From Polaromonas sp. AET17H-212 (GTDB lineage Bacteria; Pseudomonadota; Gammaproteobacteria; Burkholderiales; Burkholderiaceae_C), in contig NZ_NBZW01000003.1 of the NCBI RefSeq assembly GCF_002379085.1, positions 124,001 through 188,000 of the forward strand: a stretch of 64,000 bases of DNA, given 5' to 3'. Made by a program: the position numbers and the translations under genes. How positions within the stretch are numbered: position 1 is the stretch's first letter; every line of letters begins with the position of its first letter. Below, piece by piece: positions 33,589 through 42,713 of the stretch. Under the pieces are notes generated by a model. It was not told the DNA's origin and searched no databases. It was given only the letters and a program-made list of their open reading frames with translations.

Positions 33589-33951
33589 TTAGACGCGGAT
33601 GATCTGGTCCTTGAGTGAGTAAAGGATCGCGATGACATCCTTCTTCGCATCCTCTTCGATGCCGTTTTTGTTCATGGCCCCAACGATGTCATCCGTCACG
33701 GCCAGGTACTCCTGTTCGCTGATGTTCATGCCTTTGTGTGTGGCGAGCATGTCCTTGCCCGTGTAGGCTTCGGGGCCGCCGGAGCCGGCGCTGAAAAACT
33801 CGCACGCCATCTGCTTGAGATGATCCAGGTCCTTGACGTTCTCGAACCGGGTCTTGACGATGGGGTTGCTCAAATGCGCGGCAACCACATCATCTACAAG
33901 CCGCGTCATGCCGGTCGCCCCGCCCAGTCGTTGGTAAAGAGTGGCAGTCAT
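33589..33951 (-). CDS. Group 1 truncated hemoglobin, copy 2
   Basis: A full-length 120-residue truncated hemoglobin: LYQRLGGATGMTRLVDDVVAAHLSNP, CEFFSAGSGGPEAYTGKDMLATHKGMN (proximal His) and the C-terminal YSLKDQIIRV that copy 1 lacks. It is a tandem paralogue of the gene at 33033, 223 bp away. ATG 33951 follows AAAAGGAGATTTTT. It is divergent from the large XRE/STAND regulator gene (207 bp between starts), which may control it. Group 1 globins bind O2 and NO and are implicated in NO detoxification or redox sensing. Confidence 0.88.
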   Translation of the reverse strand: MTATLYQRLGGATGMTRLVDDVVAAHLSNPIVKTRFENVKDLDHLKQMACEFFSAGSGGPEAYTGKDMLATHKGMNISEQEYLAVTDDIVGAMNKNGIEEDAKKDVIAILYSLKDQIIRV

Positions 33952-34158
33952 AAAAATCTCCTTTTGATGCTTGGGTTCTACGTTGATCTCACCGTGACCA
34001 CGCGCATTCGGGATTCCGGAACACGCAATAGCATTGCACCCCATCGGTCCCGGCGCGGGGTCACCACGACATGGACAAACGGGGAGACAAAAAGGGGGAC
34101 AGACGCAGATCGCAGGAATAAGATACGTCGATACGGGCAACGAGGACAGGCACCGGAC

Positions 34159-37100
34159 ATGGACGAACGAAGCAATTCTTTCGGATACTGGCTGCGGCGG
34201 CGACGCAAGGCGCTCGACCTGACCCAGGGCGCGCTGGCGCAAAAAGTCAGTTGTTCTCAGGCCGCCATCAAGAAGATCGAAGCCGAGGAACGCCGGCCGT
34301 CGAGGGGGCTGGCGCAACGCCTGGCCGAACATCTCGCCATTCCCGCGCAGGACCGAACGGCGTTTCTGGCAGCCGCGCGCGCCTTGCAACCGACCGACCG
34401 CATGCAGCTCGATGCGCTGCCTCTCGAAGCCATGGGTGCCCCCGCCGCGAGCGACAGGCTCGCGCATGGAGACGAGGACAAGTTCCCCTTCGTCGGACGC
34501 AGCAACGAGTACGGGCAGTTCGTCGGTTTGATCGCCCGCCTCACGATGGGCAGCGGTCACGTGGTGCTCCTCCAGGGAGAGGCCGGCATCGGCAAGACCC
34601 GGCTGATGCTGGAAGTGGCGGCTTATGCGCAGGCGCGCGATCTGCCAACGCTGGTAACAAATTGCTACGAAATCGAGCGTTCGATAGCCTATCAGCCGGT
34701 GATCGATCTCGCTGCGCAGGCTTGCCAGGCCGCGCCCGAGGCCAGGCTGCGCATGATCGCGCCCATCCTGCTGGCCGAGATCGCCGCGTTGGTGCCGGCC
34801 ATGGCCGCGCGCCTGGCCGACCTGCCGCCGCTGTCGGCGGACTTTCCCGAGGCGCGGCAGGCGCGCCTGTTTCATGCGCTGGTCCAGCTCTTTGACGCGC
34901 TGGCGCAAAACCGGCAGTTGATGCTCATCATCGACAACATTCAATGGGCCGACGACGCCAGTCTGCAATTCCTGCATTTTTTCGCGCGCCAGATCGCGAG
35001 CCGGCCGGTGCTTCTGGCCTGTGCCTACCGGGACGAGGAGCTCGACAACAGCGAACGCCTCACCAGCCTGGTGGACAGCCTGCGCCGTGAACCGCATGCG
35101 CGGCACATGGCGCTGGCGCGGCTCGGGCCCGGCGATACGGAAGCCTTGCTCCGGAAGCTGAACGACCCGAAGCTGGGGGCGCCCGATCTTGCCGTCCGGC
35201 TGCACCGGGAAACGGACGGCAATCCGTTCTTCCTGTGGTCGATCCTGCACTCGCTGGGCGAAGGCGAATGTGCGGTCAGCGATGCGCTCAGCCTGCCGCT
35301 GCCGGACGCCCTGCGTGATTCGGTGCGCGCGCGTCTGGCCCGCGTGCCGCAGGAAGACCGGCCGCTGCTCGATGTTGCGGCGGTGCTCGGTCGTCGCTTC
35401 GACTTCGAGACCCTGCTCGCGCTGACCCGGGTGCCCGAGGCGCGCTTTTTGCACACCATGGAGTCGCTGGTCAAGCGCCGGCTGCTGCGCGAGGATCAGG
35501 ACAGTGGCTTCTATGATTTCAGCCACGACAAGGTTCGCGAAGTGGTGTACCGGGATATCGGCATGGCCCGTCGCGTTTTGCTGCACCGGGTCGTGGCGGA
35601 GCTGCTGGAGCAGCCTGCTGACAGCGAGTCGCACGAGCGCGATGCCCACCTGGCCGAGCACTATGAGCGCGGCAAGGTCTGGCCCAAGGCGCTGCTTTAC
35701 CTGGGCCTGGCCGCCGAGCATTCGCAGAAACTGTTTGCGATGCGCGAAGCGCTGCAGTGGTTTGACCGGGCCGTCGCCTTGTTCCAGGCGCATCCGGAGG
35801 CGGCCACGCGGGCGCAGCAACTGGCGCTGTACGAGCGGCGCGGGGTGGCGCGGGCGCAGGCCGGCCAGATCGAGGGGGCGGTGGCCGACTTTCAGCGGGT
35901 GATCGATGCGGCGCGCGCCCTTGGCGAGCACGAGCATGCGCGCGATGTGTTGATTCAGCTCGGCATGGCGTACCGGCGCGCCGACGCCTACGAGCAGGCC
36001 GTCGCCTGCCTCGACGAAGCGCTCACGGCCTCGCGCGCCACAGAGGACGAGCGGCATGTGGCCGATACCTTGTACCACCTGGGAACCGTCGCCTGGAGCA
36101 ATGGCCGCAACGATCTGGCGATGACCCATCATCAGCAGGCGGTGGAGATCTGTGAGCGCCTGGCGCTGACGGACCTGGTCGCCGTGCAGGCGTTTCATGG
36201 CCGCGGGGAAGCGCATTTCGCCAACGCCGAACCGGCCGCGGCCATCGTCTCTTTCTCGCGCTCCCTCGACCTGGCGCGCGGCATCGGCGACAAGAGTTAT
36301 GAGTCGGAAAACCTGATGATGATCGGCTGGGCCTGCACCGGTCACATGGGGCTGGCCGACTACCCGCGCGCCTTGTCGAGCTTCGATGCCGCGCTCGCCA
36401 TCGCGCGAGCCGCCGACCTGCAATGGCATCTGGGCCCGACACTGATCGGGCGCGCCCATGTGCGGGTAGCGCTCGGCAGCTTTGCCGAAGCCTGGGCTGA
36501 TCTGAATGAAGCGCTGCCCCGCCTGGAGACACTGGGACTGGTGCGCTACCAGATGATGGCGCATGACGCGCTGGGCTGCCTGTTGCTCGACCTGAATCTG
36601 CCTGAAGAGGCCGCGGAGCATTTTGACCGGGGCCTGCGGCTCGCGCGCGATGCCGGAATCAGGTACTGGCTGCCGAGGCTGCAAGCCAATCTGGTGATTG
36701 CTCAATTGCGGCTCGGTGTTCCGGGTGATCGAGCGACGCTGCAAGCGGCCCGGCAGTACGCGCAAGAGCACAACGAAGGCTGGCTCACACTGCGCTGCCT
36801 GGAGGCGCTCGCCGAGCTGGCCCTGGTCGAGGGCGACGCGCAAGCGGGCATCAAGCACGCCAGGGAGCTTCTGGCGCTGGCGTCCCGCGGCGGCATGCGG
36901 GAGTTGACCGGTCGGGCGCACTGTTTGCTCGGGCGGGCATGGCTCGCCGGCAAGGCATACGCAGCCGCGCGCAAGGATTTGGTCGAGGCCTTGGGGGAGG
37001 CCAAAGGCATCGGGCAAATCCCGCTTGCGTGGAAATGCCACAGGGCGCTCGCCCAGGTAGCTGCAGCACTTGGCGACGCGGGGGCTGAAGACCATCAGCG

Positions 37101-37185
37101 AGCCTGTGCGGATGAGATTGCCGCCCGAATTGCCCTGAATTTGCAGGGCTCGCGGCTGACTTTCAATTTGACGGCGCTTCAATGA
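34159..37185 (+). CDS. XRE-STAND ATPase-TPR regulatory protein
   Basis: A 1008-residue multidomain protein. An XRE helix-turn-helix (residues 7-62, LTQGALAQKVSCSQAAIKKIEAEERRPS) is followed by an AAA/STAND module: FVGRSNEYGQF (110-120), Walker A GEAGIGKTR (140-148), Walker B LMLIIDNIQWADD (about 256). A winged-helix part and a long TPR superhelix (about 560-1000, for example QLGMAYRRADAYEQAVACLDEAL) complete it. MalT/SARP-like proteins of this plan oligomerise on ATP and an inducer to control transcription. ATG 34159 begins the HTH; the longer open frame upstream crosses the divergent globin gene. Its targets are probably the adjacent globin, cupin and methyltransferase genes. The inducer is unknown. 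Confidence 0.85.
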   Translation: MDERSNSFGYWLRRRRKALDLTQGALAQKVSCSQAAIKKIEAEERRPSRGLAQRLAEHLAIPAQDRTAFLAAARALQPTDRMQLDALPLEAMGAPAASDRLAHGDEDKFPFVGRSNEYGQFVGLIARLTMGSGHVVLLQGEAGIGKTRLMLEVAAYAQARDLPTLVTNCYEIERSIAYQPVIDLAAQACQAAPEARLRMIAPILLAEIAALVPAMAARLADLPPLSADFPEARQARLFHALVQLFDALAQNRQLMLIIDNIQWADDASLQFLHFFARQIASRPVLLACAYRDEELDNSERLTSLVDSLRREPHARHMALARLGPGDTEALLRKLNDPKLGAPDLAVRLHRETDGNPFFLWSILHSLGEGECAVSDALSLPLPDALRDSVRARLARVPQEDRPLLDVAAVLGRRFDFETLLALTRVPEARFLHTMESLVKRRLLREDQDSGFYDFSHDKVREVVYRDIGMARRVLLHRVVAELLEQPADSESHERDAHLAEHYERGKVWPKALLYLGLAAEHSQKLFAMREALQWFDRAVALFQAHPEAATRAQQLALYERRGVARAQAGQIEGAVADFQRVIDAARALGEHEHARDVLIQLGMAYRRADAYEQAVACLDEALTASRATEDERHVADTLYHLGTVAWSNGRNDLAMTHHQQAVEICERLALTDLVAVQAFHGRGEAHFANAEPAAAIVSFSRSLDLARGIGDKSYESENLMMIGWACTGHMGLADYPRALSSFDAALAIARAADLQWHLGPTLIGRAHVRVALGSFAEAWADLNEALPRLETLGLVRYQMMAHDALGCLLLDLNLPEEAAEHFDRGLRLARDAGIRYWLPRLQANLVIAQLRLGVPGDRATLQAARQYAQEHNEGWLTLRCLEALAELALVEGDAQAGIKHARELLALASRGGMRELTGRAHCLLGRAWLAGKAYAAARKDLVEALGEAKGIGQIPLAWKCHRALAQVAAALGDAGAEDHQRACADEIAARIALNLQGSRLTFNLTALQ

Positions 37186-37227
37186 GCCGTTTTTGACCCC
37201 GGGCCGACCTCTGGGACAATGTTGCCC

Positions 37228-38274
37228 ATGACTTCCAAGATCACCCTCACCCGACCCGACGACTGGCATCTGCACGTGCGCGATGGCGACGCCCTGCGCA
37301 CCGTGGTGCCGCACACGGCCGCGCAGTTTGGCCGCGCCATCATCATGCCCAACCTGCGTCCGCCGGTGACCACGGCCACGCAGGCCGTGGCCTACCGCGA
37401 GCGCATCCAGGCCGCCGTGCCGGCGGGCGTGGCCTTCGAGCCGCTGATGACGCTGTATTTGACCGACAACCTGCCGCCCGACGAAATCAAACGCGCCCGG
37501 GACGCCGGTGTGGTCGCGCTCAAGCTCTACCCGGCCGGCGCCACCACCAACAGCGACGCCGGTGTGACCGACCTGCGCAAGACCTACAAGACGCTGGAAG
37601 CCATGCAACGCGAGGGCCTGCTGCTGCTGGTGCACGGCGAGGTGACCTCGCCCGAGATCGACCTGTTTGACCGCGAGGCGGTGTTCATCGACACCCAGCT
37701 GATTCCGTTGCGCCGCGATTTCCCCGAGTTGAAGATCGTGTTCGAGCACATCACGACGAAGGAAGCCGCGCATTATGTGCGCGACGCCGGCCGCTTCACC
37801 GCGGCCACCGTGACGGCCCACCATTTGCTGTACAACCGCAACGCGATTTTCACCGGCGGCATCCGCCCGCATTATTACTGCCTGCCGGTGCTCAAGCGCG
37901 AGACCCACCGGTTGGCTCTGGTGGAAGCGGCCACCGGCGGCAACCCGCGCTTTTTCCTCGGCACCGACAGCGCGCCGCACCCGGCGCACCTGAAGGAACA
38001 CGCCACCGGCTGCGCCGGCTGCTACACCGCCCACGCGGCCATGGAGCTGTACGCCGAAGCCTTTGATGCCGTGGGCGCCATGGACAAGCTGGAGGCCTTC
38101 GCCAGCTTCAACGGGGCCGACTTCTACGGCCTGCCGCGCAACCAGGGCACCATCACGCTCAAGAAGGAAGCCTGGACGCCGCCGGAGAGTTACGCCTTTG
38201 GCGAGGCCGAACTCAAGCCGCTGCGTTCCGGCGAGTCACTGGCCTGGAAACTGGTTGGCAACGGGAGCCCCTGA
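37228..38274 (+). CDS. pyrC: Dihydroorotase
   Basis: A 348-residue class II dihydroorotase. HLH (H14, H16) and the KLYPAG lysine (K99, expected to be carboxylated) bind the two zinc ions; VHGEV, FEHITT and GTDSAPHP provide the remaining ligands and the catalytic Asp. It cyclises carbamoyl-aspartate to dihydroorotate in pyrimidine synthesis. ATG 37228 starts [16 protein letters not shown]; an upstream frame start at 37219 is less likely. Its TGA shares an A with the next ATG (TGATG), indicating translational coupling. Confidence 0.95.
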   Translation: MTSKITLTRPDDWHLHVRDGDALRTVVPHTAAQFGRAIIMPNLRPPVTTATQAVAYRERIQAAVPAGVAFEPLMTLYLTDNLPPDEIKRARDAGVVALKLYPAGATTNSDAGVTDLRKTYKTLEAMQREGLLLLVHGEVTSPEIDLFDREAVFIDTQLIPLRRDFPELKIVFEHITTKEAAHYVRDAGRFTAATVTAHHLLYNRNAIFTGGIRPHYYCLPVLKRETHRLALVEAATGGNPRFFLGTDSAPHPAHLKEHATGCAGCYTAHAAMELYAEAFDAVGAMDKLEAFASFNGADFYGLPRNQGTITLKKEAWTPPESYAFGEAELKPLRSGESLAWKLVGNGSP

Positions 38275-39053
38275 TGGAAAGCAAACCGCGCGTTGCGCTG
38301 CTGATTGATGCCGACAATTCGCCGGCCTCCAAGATCGACCTGATCCTCAACGAACTGTCGACCTTCGGCGAGACCAATATCCGCCGCGCCTACGGCAACT
38401 GGAAAAAAAGCGAACTCAAGGGCTGGGAAGAAGCGCTGCACGAACACGCGATCCGTCCCATGCAGCAGTTCGATTACACCAAGGGAAAAAACGCCAGCGA
38501 CATGGCGATGGTGATCGATGCCCTGGAGCTGCTCTACACCGACCGGCCCGACGCTTTCGGCATTGTCTCGTCCGACGCCGACTTCACCCCGCTGGTGATG
38601 CACCTGCGCGCCAAGGGGGCGGCCGTGTACGGCTTTGGCGCGCAGAAAACGCCGGAGCCCTTTGTCAACGCCTGCTCGCGGTTTCTCTACCTTGACAAGC
38701 TGCGCCCCATTGCCGCGGCCGACACCCCGGCCGACAGCCGCGAAGAGGCCGAGGCAGCGGCCACCGCCGCGCCGCTGCGTGCCACACCGGCGCAGCTCAA
38801 GCAGGACGCCAAACTGGTCATGCTGCTGCGCAATGCCGTGCAGGCCGCCGCCGACGACTCCGGCTGGGCGCGCGTTGGTGCGGTTGGCACGCAGATCGCC
38901 AACCAGGCCTCGTTCGACCACCGCAACTACGGCTACGCCACGCTGACCAAGCTGCTGGTGGCCACGCAGCTGTTTGACATCGTCGACGAAGGCAAGTCCA
39001 CGGTCATGGTGCGCGACAAGAGGCTGTCCCGCCCGGCTGCCAGGAACGGATGA
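38274..39053 (+). CDS. NYN-domain (LabA/DUF88) protein with OST-HTH/LOTUS-like C-terminus
   Basis: A 259-residue protein. The N-terminal NYN (PIN-like) domain has the acidic signature LLIDADNSP (residues 9-17), KNASDMAMVIDALEL and IVSSDADFTPLVMHLR, all carrying metal-binding aspartates of a ribonuclease fold. After an Ala-rich linker, residues about 183-250 (QLKQDAKLVMLLRNAV, GYATLTKLLVATQLFDI) look like an OST-HTH/LOTUS RNA-binding domain. A role in RNA turnover is likely but no target is known. It overlaps pyrC and the DUF3025 gene, so the three form one unit. Confidence 0.85.
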   Translation: MESKPRVALLIDADNSPASKIDLILNELSTFGETNIRRAYGNWKKSELKGWEEALHEHAIRPMQQFDYTKGKNASDMAMVIDALELLYTDRPDAFGIVSSDADFTPLVMHLRAKGAAVYGFGAQKTPEPFVNACSRFLYLDKLRPIAAADTPADSREEAEAAATAAPLRATPAQLKQDAKLVMLLRNAVQAAADDSGWARVGAVGTQIANQASFDHRNYGYATLTKLLVATQLFDIVDEGKSTVMVRDKRLSRPAARNG

Positions 39054-39799
39054 GCGCCGAGGCGCCAACCGCGCCCTGGCCGGTGGACTGGCATCGCCCC
39101 TGGCTGTCCCCCTGGCGCGAATCCGGGGAGCGCGTGGCGCAGGCCATCGCAGCCGGTGCGAGGTGTCATGAAGCCCTGAACCGCGAGCCGGCCGCGCCGC
39201 GGCGCTTTGTGCCGCAGTCCGACTTGCCCGACGGACAGGCCTACGAGCAGTTCATATTTGACACCGGCACCGTTCCGACGCGCGACAACCTGCACGACTT
39301 TTTCAACGGGCTGTGCTGGATGCGTTTTCCGCTGACCAAGAAAAAACTCAACCAGTTGCAGGCGGCAGAAATCGCCGCGGCCGGTGTGGCACCGCTGCGC
39401 GGGCCGGTGCGTGACGCGTTGACGGTGTTCGACGAAAACGCGGCTTTCCTGTCGGCACCGTCCCCGCTGTGGGATGCGCTGGCCGGGCGGGACTGGCAGC
39501 GCCTGTTTGTCGACTTGCGCCCGCTCTGGCAGCAGGCGCAGCTGGTGCTGTTTGGCCATGCCTTGCTGGAAAAGCTGGTTTATCCACGAAAACCGATCAC
39601 AGCCCATATCTACCGGGCGCAACCAGCTATGAATTCAATAGCAGATCTGGACGCCTGGGTGGCGGCCGACCTGAGCGCGGACAAGCTCGCTGCCAAGCCC
39701 TTCCTGCCCTTGCCGGTGCTTGGCGTGCCGGGCTGGTGGCCGGAAAACGAGAACTTTTCCTTTTATGATGACTCTTTCGTATTCCGCCCGCGCAGGTAA
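39050..39799 (+). CDS. DUF3025 domain-containing protein
   Basis: A 249-residue protein of the DUF3025 family, common in Beta- and Gammaproteobacteria. Characteristic stretches are YEQFIFDTGTVPTRDNLHDFFNGLCWMRFPLTKKKLN, VRDALTVFDENAAFL and GHALLEKLVYPRKPITAH. Function unknown; the many conserved Asn/Asp/His residues near the centre hint at an enzyme. Residues about 182-198 are encoded by a family A repeat (39594-39643). It overlaps the NYN gene by ATGA. Confidence 0.8.
   Translation: MSAEAPTAPWPVDWHRPWLSPWRESGERVAQAIAAGARCHEALNREPAAPRRFVPQSDLPDGQAYEQFIFDTGTVPTRDNLHDFFNGLCWMRFPLTKKKLNQLQAAEIAAAGVAPLRGPVRDALTVFDENAAFLSAPSPLWDALAGRDWQRLFVDLRPLWQQAQLVLFGHALLEKLVYPRKPITAHIYRAQPAMNSIADLDAWVAADLSADKLAAKPFLPLPVLGVPGWWPENENFSFYDDSFVFRPRR
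39594..39643 (+). repeat. Family A repeat, copy 6, inside the DUF3025 gene
   Basis: CAGCCCATATCTACCGGGCG, CAACCAGCTATGAATT and CAATAGCA. Translated as ITAHIYRAQPAMNSIA, in the same codon frame as copies 2, 3 and 9 (the R/A-Q-x-A motif). Confidence 0.7.
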
Positions 39800-39929
39800 A
39801 CAACACCAAGTAAAAAATCCTGCGTCACGATCAACCTCCCTGGCTTGATTTGGGCTGAACCCTCCCCATTTGCCTGCAGCATCCTCCTGTGTTGCAGCAC
39901 TTGTTTTTACCGACCTCTACGGAGCATCC

Positions 39930-40814
39930 ATGAAGCGTATTTTTCTATTTGTCATGACCAACCTCGCCGTTGTGGTGGTGCTGGGCATTGTCGCCAGCCT
40001 GCTGGGCGTCAACCGCTACCTCACGCCCCAGGGCCTGAACCTGGGCATGCTGCTGGGCTTCGCTGCGGTCATCGGCTTCGGCGGCGCGATCATTTCGCTG
40101 CTGATCAGCAAGCCCGTGGCGAAATGGAGTTCGGGCGTGCGCGTGATCAACGAGCCGCAAAATGCCGACGAAGCCTGGATCGTGGAGACGGTGCGCAAGC
40201 TGGCCACCACCGCCGGCATCGGCATGCCGGAAGTCGGCATCTTCGAAGGTGCGCCCAACGCCTTTGCCACCGGTGCTTTCAAGAACTCGGCGCTGGTCGC
40301 CGTCTCCACCGGCCTGCTGCAGGGCATGACGCGTGAAGAGATCGAAGCCGTGCTCGGCCATGAGATTGCCCACGTGGCCAACGGCGACATGGTCACCATG
40401 ACGCTGATCCAGGGCGTGATGAACACCTTTGTGGTGTTCCTGAGCCGCGTCATCGGTTATGCGGTGGACAGCTTTCTGCGCAAGGGCAGCGACAGCAACT
40501 CCGGCCCCGGCATTGGTTATTACGTCAGCACCATCGTGCTCGACATCGTGCTCGGTTTTGCCGCCGCCATCGTGGTCGCCTGGTTCTCGCGCCACCGCGA
40601 GTTCCGCGCCGACGCCGGTGCCGCGCAGCTGATGGGCAAGAAGCAACCCATGATCAACGCGCTGGCCCGCCTGGGTGGCATGGTGCCCGGCCAGCTGCCC
40701 AAGACGGTGGAAGCCATGGGCATCACCGGCAGCATCGGCAAGCTGTTTGCCACGCACCCGCCGATTGAAGAGCGCATTGCCGCGCTGCAATCGGCCCAGC
40801 CCGGCCAGGTTTAA
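39930..40814 (+). CDS. htpX: Membrane metalloprotease HtpX
   Basis: A 294-residue M48B peptidase. Two N-terminal membrane helices (residues about 3-26 and 37-60) precede the zinc motif HEIAH (H144-H148) and the third ligand region [15 protein letters not shown]; two further hydrophobic segments follow the active site. It degrades misfolded membrane proteins at the cytoplasmic face and cooperates with FtsH. ATG 39930 follows ACGGAGCATCC. It is a stand-alone gene ended by a strong terminator. Confidence 0.95.
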   Translation: MKRIFLFVMTNLAVVVVLGIVASLLGVNRYLTPQGLNLGMLLGFAAVIGFGGAIISLLISKPVAKWSSGVRVINEPQNADEAWIVETVRKLATTAGIGMPEVGIFEGAPNAFATGAFKNSALVAVSTGLLQGMTREEIEAVLGHEIAHVANGDMVTMTLIQGVMNTFVVFLSRVIGYAVDSFLRKGSDSNSGPGIGYYVSTIVLDIVLGFAAAIVVAWFSRHREFRADAGAAQLMGKKQPMINALARLGGMVPGQLPKTVEAMGITGSIGKLFATHPPIEERIAALQSAQPGQV

Positions 40815-40831
40815 GCCGACACTGGCGAATC

Positions 40832-40861
40832 AAAAGCCGCTGCGGATGCAGCGGCTTTTTT
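40832..40861. terminator. Bidirectional rho-independent terminator
   Basis: AAAAGCCGCTGC-GGAT-GCAGCGGCTTTTTT between convergent htpX and the FAD dehydrogenase gene. Eight-pair GC stem with A and T flanks. Confidence 0.92.
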
Positions 40862-42591
40862 CATGCCCTGGCTGTTTTCGTGAGGTCGAGCGCCACCGCT
40901 TCGGCCACCTCGATGCCGTCCACGCCGGCCGACAAGATGCCGCCCGCGTAACTGGCGCCTTCGCCGGCCGGGTACAGGCCCCTGACGTTGAGGCTCTGGA
41001 AATCGTCGCCGCGCGTGATGCGCAGCGGCGACGAGGTGCGGGTTTCAACGCCGGTCAGCACCGCGTCGTGCATGTCGAAGCCCTTGATCTTCTTGCCGAA
41101 GGCCGGCAGCGCCTCGCGCATGGCCGTGATGGCGTAGTCGGGCAGGGCGCTGGCCAGATCGGTCATCAGCACGCCGGGCTTGTAGGAGGGCTCCACGCTG
41201 CCGAGCTGGGTCGAGGCCTGGCCGGCGACAAAGTCACCGACCAGCTGGCCCGGCGCCACGTAGCCGCCGCCACCCAGCGTGAAGGCGTGGGATTCGAGCT
41301 GGCGCTGGAAGGTGATGCCGGCCAGCGGCCCGCCCGGGTAGTCGGCCGGGGTGATGCCGACCACGATGCCGGCGTTGGCGTTGCGCTCGTTGCGCGAGTA
41401 CTGGCTCATGCCGTTGGTCACGACCCGGCCCACCTCGGAGGTGGCCGCGACCACGGTGCCGCCCGGGCACATGCAGAAGCTGTAGACCGAGCGCCCGTTG
41501 GCCGCGTGGTGCACCAGCTTGTAGTCGGCCGCGCCCAGCAGCGGGTGGCCGGCGTGCTGGCCGAGCCTTGCGCGGTCGATCAGGCCCTGCGGGTGTTCGA
41601 TGCGGAAACCCACCGAGAAGGGCTTGGCTTCCATGTAGACGCCGCGTTCATGCAGCATCGCAAAGGTGTCGCGTGCGCTGTGCCCCAGCGCCAGCACCAC
41701 GTGGTCGGCGCGCAGTTCGTAGCTGCTGCCGTCCTGCAGGTTCTGCACGGTCAGGCCGCGGATGTGTCCTTCTTCAATCAGCACATCGCTGACGCGCTGC
41801 TGGAAGCGGATCTCGCCGCCCAGCGCCGTGATCTGCTCGCGCATGTGTTCCACCACCTTGACCAGCTTGAAGGTGCCGATGTGCGGTTTGCTCACCAGCA
41901 GGATTTCCTCGGGCGCGCCGGCCTTGACGAACTCCAGCATGACCTTGCGGCCGAGGAAACGCGGGTCCTTGATCTGGCTCCAGAGCTTGCCGTCAGAAAA
42001 CGTTCCGGCGCCGCCCTCGCCGAACTGCACATTCGATTCCGGGTTCAGCACGCCCTTGCGCCACAGGCCCCAGGTGTCCTTGGTGCGCTCGCGCACCTTT
42101 TTGCCACGCTCCAGCACGATGGGTTTGAAACCCATCTGCGCCAGCAGCAGCGCCGCAAAAATGCCGCAGGGGCCGAAACCGACGACGACGGGGCGCACGG
42201 CCGGCGCGCTGTCCACCTGGGCCACCACGTGGTAGCTCTGGTCGGGCGCGGGGCGGATGTGGGGGTTGTCCTTGAACTTTGCCAGCAGTTCAGCTTCCAG
42301 TGAGGGGGCGTCTTCTCCACCAGCCGGGGCCGCGGAACCGGCTTCGCCGGGCCGCAGGCGCAGCGCCCCCTCGGGGGGCAGCGCAGTACGCGAAGCGACA
42401 AGCGTGGGGGCCACTTCCACGTCTGCGATGTAAACCAGCAGCAGCTTTTGCTTGCGCGCGTCGTAGCTGCGCTTGTAGATGCTGTGGCGCAGCAGCTCGG
42501 CGGGCTGGATGCCCAGTGTCTTGACAATCAGCGCGGGCAGCGCGTCTTCGGGGTGGTCAAGCGGCAGCTTGAGCTCGGTCAGGCGGATCAT
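40861..42591 (-). CDS. FAD-dependent dehydrogenase (COG2509 type)
   Basis: A 576-residue flavoprotein. The dinucleotide-binding motif VVVGFGPCGIFAALLLAQMG appears at about residues 135-154, after an N-terminal domain of about 130 residues typical of this family; ESNVQFGEGGAGTFSDGKL, CMCPGGTVVAATSE and LYPAGEGASYAGGILSAGVDG are diagnostic. Electron donor and acceptor are unknown. The N-terminal domain contains an insertion of about 30 residues (SRTALPPEGALRLRPGEAG and flanks) that is the translation of a family B repeat at 42326-42412. ATG 42591 begins MIRLTELKLPL. Confidence 0.85.
   Translation of the reverse strand: MIRLTELKLPLDHPEDALPALIVKTLGIQPAELLRHSIYKRSYDARKQKLLLVYIADVEVAPTLVASRTALPPEGALRLRPGEAGSAAPAGGEDAPSLEAELLAKFKDNPHIRPAPDQSYHVVAQVDSAPAVRPVVVGFGPCGIFAALLLAQMGFKPIVLERGKKVRERTKDTWGLWRKGVLNPESNVQFGEGGAGTFSDGKLWSQIKDPRFLGRKVMLEFVKAGAPEEILLVSKPHIGTFKLVKVVEHMREQITALGGEIRFQQRVSDVLIEEGHIRGLTVQNLQDGSSYELRADHVVLALGHSARDTFAMLHERGVYMEAKPFSVGFRIEHPQGLIDRARLGQHAGHPLLGAADYKLVHHAANGRSVYSFCMCPGGTVVAATSEVGRVVTNGMSQYSRNERNANAGIVVGITPADYPGGPLAGITFQRQLESHAFTLGGGGYVAPGQLVGDFVAGQASTQLGSVEPSYKPGVLMTDLASALPDYAITAMREALPAFGKKIKGFDMHDAVLTGVETRTSSPLRITRGDDFQSLNVRGLYPAGEGASYAGGILSAGVDGIEVAEAVALDLTKTARA
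42326..42412 (+). repeat. Family B repeat, copy 2, inside the FAD dehydrogenase gene
   Basis: GGGGCCGCGGAACCGGCTTC, GCAGGCGCAGCGCCCCCTCG with its GGGG complement, ending GCGTGGGGGCC. It is the best preserved of the three copies and is read antisense without a stop as part of the dehydrogenase. Confidence 0.85.
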
Positions 42592-42633
42592 GGGGTGTTA
42601 CCTCGTGGATCTGTATTTCGGATCTATGAAGTA

Positions 42634-42688
42634 TTTTAAGCCCCTGGCCCAGAAGGGGTGGGCGCAAGCAGCTATCAAATCAGTAGCG
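42634..42688 (+). repeat. Family A repeat, copy 7, abutting the rnpB promoter
   Basis: AGCCCCTGGCCCAGAAGGGG then GGGCGCAAGCAGCTATCAAA and CAGTAGCG. It ends about 14 bp before GATAAT (42702-42707), the likely -10 of rnpB, so the -35 region of rnpB would be within the repeat. Confidence 0.8.
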
Positions 42689-42713
42689 AACGATTTGCCG
42701 GGATAATAGAGGG

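Noticed and set aside
33589..38034. A 1481-codon open frame on the minus strand
   Set aside because: It runs antisense through the XRE-STAND and pyrC genes; only its last 120 codons (the truncated hemoglobin) show family sequence. Long antisense frames are expected in GC-rich DNA.
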